Shown: piece by piece, positions 1-5,605 of the stretch
Position numbering within the stretch: the first letter of the stretch is position 1
Layout of the letters: each line of letters opens with the position of its first letter
Assembly (NCBI GenBank): GCA_002690375.1
Contig: NZEH01000033.1
Location: 5,415-11,019 of the forward strand
From: Dehalococcoidales bacterium
Lineage (GTDB): Bacteria; Chloroflexota; Dehalococcoidia; Dehalococcoidales; ARS1013
DNA length: 5,605 bases
Direction of reading: 5' to 3'
The notes under the pieces: model-generated
Seen by the model: only the letters and a program-made list of their open reading frames with translations
Database searches by the model: none
What the model was told of the DNA's origin: nothing
Translations under genes and position numbers: made by a program

Positions 1-1116
1 TTGAGCTTTCTCTCTGGCCCACTCGTCGGTGGCCATAATTTCCTCTAGGGTGGGTTGGGTTATGGCTTGGTGTTGCTCTAGCACTTGCTCCACTAGTCTT
101 GAAATAGCGGTGAATTTAATGTGTCCAGATAGAAAAAGCGAAACAGCTACCTCATCAGCCGCTGAGAGCACTGCTGGATAGCTTCCTCCTTTCCTGCCGG
201 CCTCTATAGCCAGTTTGAGACAGGGGAATCTGTTCAGGTCGGGTTCTTCAAAATCAAGATGGCCAATAAGGTTCCAGTCAAGTCTAGGCAGTTCCGGGTT
301 GGGCAGGCGCTCAGGGTAAGTCAGGGCATACTGGATAGGTAGGCGCATATCGGGACAACTTAACTGGGCTTTGGCTCCGCCATCGGCAAATTCAACTATA
401 GAGTGGACAATGCTTTGGGGATGGACTAGCACTCTTATCTTATCATATGGCATATCGAACAGCCAGTGGGCTTCAATCACCTCTAGCCCCTTATTCATTA
501 GGGTAGCCGAATCAATGGTAACTTTTTCTCCCATACGCCACGATGGGTGTTTTAGTGCCTGCTCGGCAGTAACCGCTTCTAGCTGGGCTGGTGAGTAGTG
601 GAGGAAAGGACCTCCGGAGGCAGTTAGGATAAACTGAGACGGCGGCTTTGTCTCACCCTCTAGGCACTGCCAGATAGCACTATGTTCGCTATCAATGGGT
701 AAAATTTTAGCGCCATTTTGTTTTGCCTCTCTTAAAATAATCTGGCCGGCTATGATCAGTGATTCCTTATTGGCTAGGGCAACATCTTTGCCTGCCTTAA
801 TTGCAGCCAGCATTGGGGCAAGTCCTGAGCTTCCTGGGGTGGCAACAACAACAGTATCCACCTCAGGGTGAGCTGCCATTTCTTCTGGGGACAACAACTG
901 GCAGTCCACGTTGATAGTGTCAGCTTTTCCTGCTTGATAGTGGACAAATCTTGGTCTAAATTCACTTATTTGCTGTGCAAGTAATCCGGTGTTCTCGCCG
1001 GCAGTCAGAGCGAGGATACGAAACCTCTGGGAAAAGGCACGGACTATCTCAAGAGTCTGCCGGCCGATAGAGCCGGTTGAACCCAGCACAGCAAGACGTT
1101 TTACGGCATTTCCCAT
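1..1116 (-). CDS. dxr: 1-deoxy-D-xylulose 5-phosphate reductoisomerase, C-terminus cut by window edge
   Basis: This cytoplasmic enzyme converts DXP to 2-C-methyl-D-erythritol 4-phosphate with NADPH and a divalent metal, the committed step of the MEP isoprenoid pathway. The frame is open for 372 codons from ATG 1116-1114 to base 1; the family is usually about 380-400 residues, so only the end is missing. Visible motifs are the NADPH-binding GSTGSIG (residues 12-18), ATPGSSGL (92-99), LANKES (114-119), the metal-binding DSEH (D142, E144), TASGGPF (165-171), the flexible-loop region HPSWRMG (190-196), DSATLMNKGLE (202-212) with its metal-ligand Glu, and HPQSIVHS (232-239). The ATG is chosen because GSTGSIG then lies at the usual distance from the N-terminus. 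An in-frame TAA at 1149-1147 limits any upstream extension, and the only alternative upstream is a GTG at 1131. No Shine-Dalgarno precedes the ATG. A 262-nt gap separates it from cdsA, so it may be transcribed separately. Confidence 0.97.
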   Translation of the reverse strand, partial: MGNAVKRLAVLGSTGSIGRQTLEIVRAFSQRFRILALTAGENTGLLAQQISEFRPRFVHYQAGKADTINVDCQLLSPEEMAAHPEVDTVVVATPGSSGLAPMLAAIKAGKDVALANKESLIIAGQIILREAKQNGAKILPIDSEHSAIWQCLEGETKPPSQFILTASGGPFLHYSPAQLEAVTAEQALKHPSWRMGEKVTIDSATLMNKGLEVIEAHWLFDMPYDKIRVLVHPQSIVHSIVEFADGGAKAQLSCPDMRLPIQYALTYPERLPNPELPRLDWNLIGHLDFEEPDLNRFPCLKLAIEAGRKGGSYPAVLSAADEVAVSLFLSGHIKFTAISRLVEQVLEQHQAITQPTLEEIMATDEWAREKAQ

Positions 1117-1132
1117 ATCATATATTATCACA
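1117..1132 (-). promoter_or_regulatory. Candidate extended -10 promoter element abutting dxr, possibly giving a leaderless mRNA
   Basis: On the minus strand TGT-GATAAT occupies 1132-1124, resembling an extended -10 (TGn followed by a TATAAT-like hexamer, five of six matches). Six or seven bases downstream of that hexamer is the A of the dxr ATG or the base before it, which is where transcription would be expected to begin. No purine-rich ribosome binding site lies upstream of the ATG. The best -35 candidate at 17-bp spacing (TGGTAA, 1152-1147) is poor. This is a pattern-based inference; the region is AT-rich, so a chance match is possible. Confidence 0.35.
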
Positions 1133-1247
1133 CAACCAAACGTGAGTTACCACTTTGGAATGTTAGAGATAAGCCAATAAAGCTAATGAGGTAATTAGAT
1201 TTTAAGGATGATATCTTTTTGTTGCAAATAACGGCAAAGCAGATTAA

Positions 1248-1353
1248 AGAACTGGGATGTTGCCCGCCTATTGCGAGTGATTTTTCTAGGCTGCTCGGGC
1301 AATGAAGTACATCAAGGTTAGACTTGGTAAACGCAGTGCAAAGCCCCAGTTTT
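1248..1353. repeat. Nested inverted repeats in the cdsA-dxr intergenic region (possible three-way-junction RNA)
   Basis: Within the 262-nt gap 1117-1378 the arms nest. The outer stem is AACTGGG (1250-1256) with CCCAGTT (1345-1351), extendable to 1248 and 1353 by one G-U and one A-U pair on the plus strand. The inner stem is TTGCCCG (1260-1266) with CGGGCAA (1296-1302), continued by CCTA (1267-1270) with TAGG (1287-1290) across a 5-nt bulge (1291-1295). A small third hairpin is ATCAAG (1311-1316) with CTTGGT (1323-1328), including one G-U pair. No U-tract follows closely on either strand, so it is not a typical intrinsic terminator. It could be a dxr leader element, a processing site, a short palindromic repeat or chance. 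The rest of the gap shows no supported gene. Confidence 0.4.
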
Positions 1354-1378
1354 GAACCACAATTATTTTCGTGTCAGC

Positions 1379-2179
1379 CTAACCGCTAAATAAAATTACA
1401 TAATAGTATACCACGATCCCGGCAAAGACAACGCTGTCAATCCGGTCAAGGTAACCGCCGTATCCCGGCACTCCCTTGCCTGAGTCTTTCACTCCCATGT
1501 TGCGCTTAAATAAAGACTCAACTAGGTCACCAAATTGCCCAATAATACTGACTGCTGCGCCGAGGAGCATCGCCTGTCCATAATTAAGAGGCAGGTTGAA
1601 AAGAGCATTAAGAAGTAGGCTAACAATTATGGCACCAAAGACACCGGCAACTGCCCCTTCCCAGGTTTTTCTCGGGCTAACGTGAGGGGCAAGATGGTGC
1701 TGCCCCCAAGCTCGGCCGATGAAGAAGGCGGTAGAGTCGGAAGCGAAGGTGGTAAATAGGGCAAAAAGAACCCACTCTCGGCCAAAGTCTAGGCCTCGTA
1801 GGGCTACAAAATGGCTTAAGAGCCAACCCACGTAGAGAATGCCGGCTATTGTCCATACCCAGCTGCTAAATGCATCTTCATTCTTCGGCCGCAGCACAAA
1901 CCAGATTAGGGGTAGTATTATGGCTGAGGTAAGTAGTATAGGGGCGAGAAGGGTGTGATCAAAATGGGGGCTCAGAACAAACATAAGTGTCCAGATTAGT
2001 CCGAAGCCGGTGAGAGGCAGCACCTTTGGGGTGGCCACCATCCGGTAGAATTCAAGAACGGCCAGCACTCCCCAGATAGCGATAAATATAGTCAGCCAGG
2101 GAAGTGGCTCATCAAACCAAATAGCAGCTACTAGGAGAGGCAGGAGAATTAGTGCCGTGACGAGTCTTTGCTTGAGCAT
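1379..2179 (-). CDS. cdsA: Phosphatidate cytidylyltransferase (CDP-diacylglycerol synthase)
   Basis: An integral membrane enzyme that makes CDP-diacylglycerol from CTP and phosphatidic acid, the precursor of anionic phospholipids. The 266-residue protein has the usual length and is dominated by hydrophobic helices: about 5-21, 29-49, 57-70, 76-96, 106-128, 136-147, 177-194, 201-215 and 250-264. Family motifs are the SDSTAFFIGR segment (147-156), SPRKTWEG (168-175), GQFGDLVES (214-222) and the C-terminal signature from S222 through K225-R226, K231-D232 to D245-R246-I247-D248. In that signature a Tyr (Y240, codon TAC) occupies the position where the family usually has His (PGHGG), and Tyr 243 also departs from the usual aliphatic residue. 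It starts 9 nt after the uppS stop with a weak ribosome binding site, consistent with translational coupling. It ends in TAG and is the last closely packed gene of the run. Confidence 0.96.
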   Translation of the reverse strand: MLKQRLVTALILLPLLVAAIWFDEPLPWLTIFIAIWGVLAVLEFYRMVATPKVLPLTGFGLIWTLMFVLSPHFDHTLLAPILLTSAIILPLIWFVLRPKNEDAFSSWVWTIAGILYVGWLLSHFVALRGLDFGREWVLFALFTTFASDSTAFFIGRAWGQHHLAPHVSPRKTWEGAVAGVFGAIIVSLLLNALFNLPLNYGQAMLLGAAVSIIGQFGDLVESLFKRNMGVKDSGKGVPGYGGYLDRIDSVVFAGIVVYYYVILFSG

Positions 2180-2188
2180 AGTCTTTAT

Positions 2189-2902
2189 TTATAGGCTGCC
2201 GAAGCGTCTTTGTCGTTGGCTGTAGACCCTTAGTGCCTTTTCAACCTCTTCGGTATTAAAGTCGGGCCACAGCACTTCGCTGAAGTAGTATTCACTGTAG
2301 GCTGATTGCCACAGTAGGAAATTGCTAAGGCGCAGTTCACCACCAGTCCGAATAACTAGGTCAACATCAGGTAATCCGGCGGTATAGAGATAACGACTAA
2401 ATAGTTTTTCGTCTACTTCATTAGGGGAGATGCCTTTAGCTATAATGTTACGTACTGCGTCCAAGATTTCAAGCCGTCCCCCGTAATCAAAGGCAAAGCT
2501 TAGATTCATTCCGGTATTGTTCTTGGTTAGTTTAAGCGCCCAGTTTATTACCTGCTTAAGCTGTTTGGGCGTTCTATCAAGGCGACCGAGATGACGAAGC
2601 CTAACATTATTCTGGTGAAGTTCAAAGGTATCTTTCCCTAGTGACTCCTCTAGTATAGTGAGCAGGCTGCTAACCTCTTCTTGAGGGCGGTTCCAGTTTT
2701 CTGTGGAGAAACTATAGAGCGTTACATACTTTATATGGAGTTTATCTAGGTAAGAAATTATAGAGTGTGTGGTCTCTGTCCCGGTGCGGTGCCCTTCAAG
2801 CCGGGGTAGTCCCCGCTTTTCTGCCCACCGGCCATTGCCGTCCAGTATGAAGGCTATATGGTTGGGTAGGCGGGTAATTTCTTTCATGGCTTTTGTTACC
2901 AT
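2189..2902 (-). CDS. uppS: Isoprenyl transferase (undecaprenyl diphosphate synthase family)
   Basis: A cis-prenyltransferase that adds isopentenyl diphosphate units to farnesyl diphosphate to make the polyprenyl carrier lipid used in cell-envelope glycan assembly. The 237-residue protein shows the family blocks in order: HIAFILDGNGRWAEKRG (15-31) with the substrate-binding Asp D21, the conserved GH at 37-38, YSFSTENWNRP (63-73), YGGR (140-143), and DLVIRTGGELRLSNF (181-195) followed by WPDF (212-215) and RQRRFG (230-235). The block before YGGR reads FDYGGR where Asn-Tyr is usual. Chain length cannot be read from sequence, so the product may not be exactly C55. The start is uncertain: ATG 2902 has only a weak GTGAAG 10 nt upstream, and Met6 (ATG 2887) would also keep every motif. 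It lies 25 nt after frr and 9 nt before cdsA. Confidence 0.95.
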   Translation of the reverse strand: MVTKAMKEITRLPNHIAFILDGNGRWAEKRGLPRLEGHRTGTETTHSIISYLDKLHIKYVTLYSFSTENWNRPQEEVSSLLTILEESLGKDTFELHQNNVRLRHLGRLDRTPKQLKQVINWALKLTKNNTGMNLSFAFDYGGRLEILDAVRNIIAKGISPNEVDEKLFSRYLYTAGLPDVDLVIRTGGELRLSNFLLWQSAYSEYYFSEVLWPDFNTEEVEKALRVYSQRQRRFGSL

Positions 2903-2927
2903 AGGTAATATGCTTCACTAGACCGGG

Positions 2928-3485
2928 CTAGACCTCCATAAGCTCTGCTTCTTTGTCCTTGCCAACCCCACTAGCGTTAAAAATAAAGCTATCGGTGAGT
3001 TTTTGTAGCTGGTTTAAGGCACGTTTATGTGCGTCCTGTGATATATCTTTATTCTTTTCTAGCTGTCTTAGTTCATCGGCGGCATTGCGCCTTAAATTGC
3101 GGATCGCTATTCTCCCTTCTTCAACCCTTCTTCTAACTACTTTAGTTAGCTCCAGCCGTCGCTCTTCAGAGAGTGGTGGAATTTTTAGCCGAATGAGTTT
3201 ACCATCACTCCTTGGAGTGAGACCGAGGTTGGACTTTAGAATGGTTTTTTCTATGCTCTGGATGCTGTAGGGGTCCCAGGGCTGAATGATAAGAAGATTT
3301 GCTTCAGGCGCCGAAATGCTGGCTATATGCTTAAGTGGTGTCGGAACATCACCGTAGTCAACCTTTAAGTGTTCTATTAAGGCAGGAGTAGCGTGCCCGG
3401 TGCGGATGGCGGCCAGTTCCCGTTTCAGGGCATTAGTAGTTGAGATCATTTTTTCTTCAGTATAGGACAGGATATCGCTAGCCAT
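2928..3485 (-). CDS. frr: Ribosome recycling factor
   Basis: RRF works with EF-G after termination to split the post-termination ribosome complex. The 185-residue length is exactly typical. Domain I, the three-helix bundle, is formed by about residues 1-30 and 106-185; the small beta domain II spans about 31-105. Conserved blocks are RTGHATPALIE (28-38), YGDVPTPL (44-51), IEKTILKSNLGLTPRSDG (78-95), IPPLSEERR (102-110), and RNLRRNAADEL (129-139), with R129 and R132 at the positions of the ribosome-contacting arginines of E. coli RRF. The ATG is only 1 nt beyond the pyrH stop, and its ribosome binding site GAAGG lies inside the end of pyrH, so translation is likely coupled. The long plus-strand frame opposite it is a shadow. 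Confidence 0.98.
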   Translation of the reverse strand: MASDILSYTEEKMISTTNALKRELAAIRTGHATPALIEHLKVDYGDVPTPLKHIASISAPEANLLIIQPWDPYSIQSIEKTILKSNLGLTPRSDGKLIRLKIPPLSEERRLELTKVVRRRVEEGRIAIRNLRRNAADELRQLEKNKDISQDAHKRALNQLQKLTDSFIFNASGVGKDKEAELMEV

Positions 3486-3486
3486 C

Positions 3487-4212
3487 TTAACCTTCGTTGG
3501 TTATCAGAGTACCAATAGATTCGCCTATTATAGCTCGCCGAATACTGAGCTTGTCTTGGAGGTTAAAGACAATTATTGGCAATTTGTTTTCAAGGCAAAG
3601 GGATAGAGCGGTAGTATCCATCACCTGAAGACGCATATTTATAGCTTCTAAGAAGGTGAGTCGAGCAAATTTCTTGGCCTTATGGTCTTTGAGTGGGTCG
3701 GCATTATAGACGCCATCAATATTATTCTTGGCCATGAGTAGGACGTCTGCCTCAACTTCTACAGCTCTTAGAGCGGCGGCGGTATCGGTGGTCATATATG
3801 GGTTGCCAGTACCAGCGGCCAGGATGATGGCTCTACCCTTCTCTAGGTGACGAATTGCCCGGCGTCTGATATATGGCTCGGCTATCTGTTGAATATCTAT
3901 TGCTGATAAGGTACGAGTAACTACGCCTTCCCTTTCCAGAGTGTCCTGTAGGGCTAGGGCATTTATTACGGTAGCTAACATGCCGGCGTAGTCGGCGGTT
4001 ACTCTGTCTATGCCGGCCTGTGCCGCCTCAGCCCCGCGCCAGATGTTACCCCCACCGACGACGATGGCTATTGCTACTCCCATATCCGTGACCTGTCGGA
4101 GCTGTTTGGCTATTCGGACTACGGTAGGTGTGTCAATACCATTCCCAGTTCCGCCGCTGAAAGCCTCACCACTGAGTTTTAAGAGAACCCGGCGATACTT
4201 TACCGCGGTCAT
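3487..4212 (-). CDS. pyrH: UMP kinase (uridylate kinase)
   Basis: A cytoplasmic hexameric kinase of the amino acid kinase fold that phosphorylates UMP to UDP with ATP, supplying pyrimidine nucleotides for RNA, DNA and sugar-nucleotide synthesis. The 241 residues match the family length. Motifs are the phosphate-binding KLSGEAF (12-18), GGGNIWRG (53-60), the D69-R70 region through [18 protein letters not shown] (73-90), [18 protein letters not shown] (133-150) for UMP binding, [13 protein letters not shown] (161-173) for the nucleotide site, and MDTTALSLC (198-206). The start ATG overlaps the tsf stop in an ATGA arrangement (4209-4212), with an AGGT ribosome binding site at 4225-4222 inside tsf. 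Bacterial UMP kinase is typically inhibited by UTP and activated by GTP; that is family knowledge, not visible here. Confidence 0.98.
   Translation of the reverse strand: MTAVKYRRVLLKLSGEAFSGGTGNGIDTPTVVRIAKQLRQVTDMGVAIAIVVGGGNIWRGAEAAQAGIDRVTADYAGMLATVINALALQDTLEREGVVTRTLSAIDIQQIAEPYIRRRAIRHLEKGRAIILAAGTGNPYMTTDTAAALRAVEVEADVLLMAKNNIDGVYNADPLKDHKAKKFARLTFLEAINMRLQVMDTTALSLCLENKLPIIVFNLQDKLSIRRAIIGESIGTLITNEG
3491..3495 (-). promoter_or_regulatory. Ribosome binding site of frr inside the end of pyrH
   Basis: GAAGG on the minus strand lies 5 nt before the frr ATG (3485-3483) and within the last codons of pyrH. Ribosomes finishing pyrH would terminate on top of the frr initiation region, consistent with coupled translation. 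Confidence 0.6.
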
Positions 4213-4727
4213 TTTCTTGTTACCTGACTACCTAATTCAAATCTACCAAATCGGCTAACTTTGATGTTCTCGCCTACCTTGGTTATGGTTTCAACAATAA
4301 CATCTTGAACGGTTCTGTTGGGGTCTCTAATATAGGGTTGGAGAAGTAGGCAGGCTGTCTCAACTTCTTTCTCATCCCCTTCTGGGATTTCCTCTTTTGA
4401 GATATATTGGGGGCACATGGCGGCTACCTGCATTGCCAGGTTATGGGCTAGCTCTTTAAATTCGCTGGTTCGGGCGACAAAGTCAGATTCACAATTTAGT
4501 TCAATCATAGCTCCAATGTGGCCACCGATATGGATATAGGCTTCAATCAACCCTTGGCTGGTAGTGCGGTCAGCCTTCTTGGCTGCCTTGAGCTGGCCTT
4601 TCTCTTTCAGTATCTTGAGCGCCTTTTCCATGTTCCCTTTGGCTTCAAGGAGGCTATTACGACACTCCATAATGCCAGCGCCACACTGAGCCCTTAGCTC
4701 TTTAATTTGGTCTGTTGGTATTTCCAA
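4209..4727 (-). CDS. tsf: Translation elongation factor Ts, short form
   Basis: EF-Ts is the guanine-nucleotide exchange factor that recycles EF-Tu from GDP to GTP. The N-terminal UBA-like domain (about 1-52) begins [19 protein letters not shown]. The core carries the hallmark [10 protein letters not shown] (81-90; D82-F83 correspond to the E. coli residues that disturb the EF-Tu magnesium site), then the C-terminal signature [10 protein letters not shown] (151-160). At 172 residues it is much shorter than the roughly 280 of E. coli; only one core subdomain fits between these motifs, as in the short EF-Ts of Thermus and Chloroflexi. It is not a truncation, because the C-terminal signature is intact. 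The start is TTG 4727-4725: an in-frame TAG at 4745-4743 excludes a longer protein, the next Met (residue 20) would cut the UBA domain, and AGGGAG sits 7 nt upstream. Confidence 0.97.
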   Translation of the reverse strand: MEIPTDQIKELRAQCGAGIMECRNSLLEAKGNMEKALKILKEKGQLKAAKKADRTTSQGLIEAYIHIGGHIGAMIELNCESDFVARTSEFKELAHNLAMQVAAMCPQYISKEEIPEGDEKEVETACLLLQPYIRDPNRTVQDVIVETITKVGENIKVSRFGRFELGSQVTRK

Positions 4728-4734
4728 CCCTTTT

Positions 4735-4740
4735 CTCCCT
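4735..4740 (-). promoter_or_regulatory. Ribosome binding site of tsf, deciding a TTG start
   Basis: AGGGAG on the minus strand lies 7 nt before TTG 4727-4725. It is the strongest Shine-Dalgarno-like sequence near the gene and supports the non-ATG start. Motif and spacing match those of rpsB. Confidence 0.75.
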
Positions 4741-4747
4741 ACCTACT

Positions 4748-5590
4748 TTATTTATCCTCAACAGTAGGCTCGGTACTAGGAGTGCTTTCGGTGGTTTCTG
4801 TTGTGGTAATCTCCTTAGGGTTTGCTTCGGCCTCTTCTATAGTGGGTGTTACCTCATCGGCTGGTAGTTCAACTTCTGGCTCTTTTTCAGCTTCAGTTGC
4901 TGCTTCATCAAGTTTACTTTCAATGATGGCATCAGCGAGCTTGTTGGTTATCAGCTTAATGGCTCTTATAGCATCATCATTAGCCGGAATGGGGAGAGCC
5001 ATGACATCGGGGTTACAGTTGGTATCGGTAATGGCGACTATTGGTATGCCTAGCCGTTGGGCTTCGGCCAAGGCAATTCTTTCCTTTGATGGGTCAACAA
5101 TAAATATGGCATCCGGGAGGCTTTCCATTTCCTTGAATCCGCCCATCTGTTTGTTAAGACGCTTCATTTTCTCCTCAAGTTTTAGGACTTCCTTTTTGGG
5201 TAGGCGGTTAAATTCACCTCTGGTTTGCCGGTCCTCTAAGCGGACTAGATAGTCTACTCGGGATTGAATGGTAGCGAAATTAGTTAATATTCCCCCTATC
5301 CATCGCTGACTGATATAATACATACCGCAGCGCTTAGCTTCTTCTTCTATAATACTCTGGGCCTGTTTCTTGGTGCCGACAAAAAGAATCTTACCGCCTT
5401 CAGTTACCACTCTCTTAACAAATTCACACGCTGCATCTAACATAGTTGACGTCTGTTCTAAATCAATAATATGGATGCCATTGCGCTTGGTGAAAATGTA
5501 TTTCTTCATGCGAGGGTGCCAGCGGCTGGTCTGGTGCCCGAAATGGGCCCCGGCTTCTAAAAGCTCTTTTATGGTGGCTGTACTTGGCAA
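4748..5590 (-). CDS. rpsB: 30S ribosomal protein S2
   Basis: S2 binds late to the back of the 30S subunit between head and body. The core (about 1-225) is full length and shows the family landmarks: LLEAGAHFGHQTSRWHPRMKKYIF from residue 10, NGIHIIDL (37-44), the ILFVGTKKQAQ segment near 68-78, QRWIGGILTNF (95-105), the basic coiled-coil insertion near 120-150, then LPDAIFIVDP, RLGIPIVAITDTN and NDDAIRAIKLIT. Residues 226-280 form an extra tail rich in Glu, Thr and Pro, absent from the 241-residue E. coli protein and probably disordered. The start is TTG 5590-5588: an in-frame TAA (5596-5594) sits two codons upstream, no ATG exists before the first conserved block, and AGGGAG is correctly spaced. 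It is the first gene of the run in the window; its promoter lies outside. Confidence 0.97.
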   Translation of the reverse strand: MPSTATIKELLEAGAHFGHQTSRWHPRMKKYIFTKRNGIHIIDLEQTSTMLDAACEFVKRVVTEGGKILFVGTKKQAQSIIEEEAKRCGMYYISQRWIGGILTNFATIQSRVDYLVRLEDRQTRGEFNRLPKKEVLKLEEKMKRLNKQMGGFKEMESLPDAIFIVDPSKERIALAEAQRLGIPIVAITDTNCNPDVMALPIPANDDAIRAIKLITNKLADAIIESKLDEAATEAEKEPEVELPADEVTPTIEEAEANPKEITTTETTESTPSTEPTVEDK

Positions 5591-5597
5591 TTCTTAA

Positions 5598-5603
5598 CTC
5601 CCT
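5598..5603 (-). promoter_or_regulatory. Ribosome binding site of rpsB, deciding a TTG start
   Basis: AGGGAG on the minus strand lies 7 nt before TTG 5590-5588. With the in-frame TAA between them it fixes the start codon as TTG. Only two more bases remain before the window edge, so nothing can be said about the promoter or any S2 autoregulatory leader. Confidence 0.75.
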
Positions 5604-5605
5604 TT

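Noticed and set aside
774..965. 63-codon minus-strand open frame inside dxr
   Set aside because: Out of frame with dxr, whose own frame is open and conserved throughout this stretch.
1183..1198. CTAAT/ATTAG hairpin considered as a terminator before dxr
   Set aside because: Only a 5-bp AT-rich stem with no GC-rich core and no continuous T-run on either strand.
1195..1304. Short plus-strand reading frame containing ITAKQIKELG, faintly like the start of EF-Ts
   Set aside because: It has no proper start codon, ends within about 35 codons, lacks every other EF-Ts motif and overlaps the inverted repeats; the likeness is most likely chance.
1302..1355. 17-codon plus-strand ATG frame in the cdsA-dxr gap
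   Set aside because: Too short, with no ribosome binding site and no family resemblance.
2953..3270. 105-codon plus-strand open frame opposite frr
   Set aside because: Antisense shadow of a clearly conserved gene, with no recognisable domain.
4707..5252. 181-codon plus-strand open frame opposite rpsB
   Set aside because: Its product is a Ser/Val-rich low-complexity sequence created by reading the Glu/Thr-rich S2 tail backwards; the minus strand is unmistakably rpsB.

Overview
The window is a compact, conserved bacterial housekeeping cluster read entirely from the minus strand. In transcription order (high to low coordinates) it holds rpsB (ribosomal protein S2), tsf (EF-Ts), pyrH (UMP kinase), frr (ribosome recycling factor), uppS (cis-prenyl/undecaprenyl diphosphate synthase), cdsA (CDP-diacylglycerol synthase) and dxr (DXP reductoisomerase). 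The dxr gene runs off the left edge and lacks only its C-terminal end.

The organism is a bacterium with roughly balanced base composition. The gene order rpsB-tsf-pyrH-frr-uppS-cdsA-dxr is widespread in bacteria. The short EF-Ts (172 residues against about 280 in E. coli) together with this order fits a Chloroflexota bacterium, perhaps of the Dehalococcoidia. That placement is inference from memory of family features, not a search result.

Layout: 4209-5590 holds rpsB and tsf, both starting with TTG behind an AGGGAG ribosome binding site at the same 7-nt spacing. 2928-4212 holds pyrH and frr, packed by a 4-nt overlap (tsf/pyrH) and a 1-nt gap (pyrH/frr). 1379-2902 holds uppS and cdsA with gaps of 25 and 9 nt. 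1117-1378 is the only sizeable non-coding stretch (262 nt). It contains a nested set of inverted repeats and, directly against the dxr start codon, an AT-rich extended -10-like sequence with no Shine-Dalgarno. 1-1116 is dxr.

The genes couple protein synthesis (S2, EF-Ts, RRF) and pyrimidine nucleotide supply (UMP kinase) with envelope lipid synthesis. Dxr feeds the MEP isoprenoid pathway, UppS extends isoprenoids into the polyprenyl carrier lipid, and CdsA makes the CDP-diacylglycerol precursor of phospholipids. Tight spacing from rpsB to cdsA suggests one transcript, while dxr may have its own promoter. I see no mobile element, CRISPR array, tRNA, rRNA or convincing intrinsic terminator, and no evidence of a new multi-gene system. 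The observations most worth checking are in the cdsA-dxr gap.
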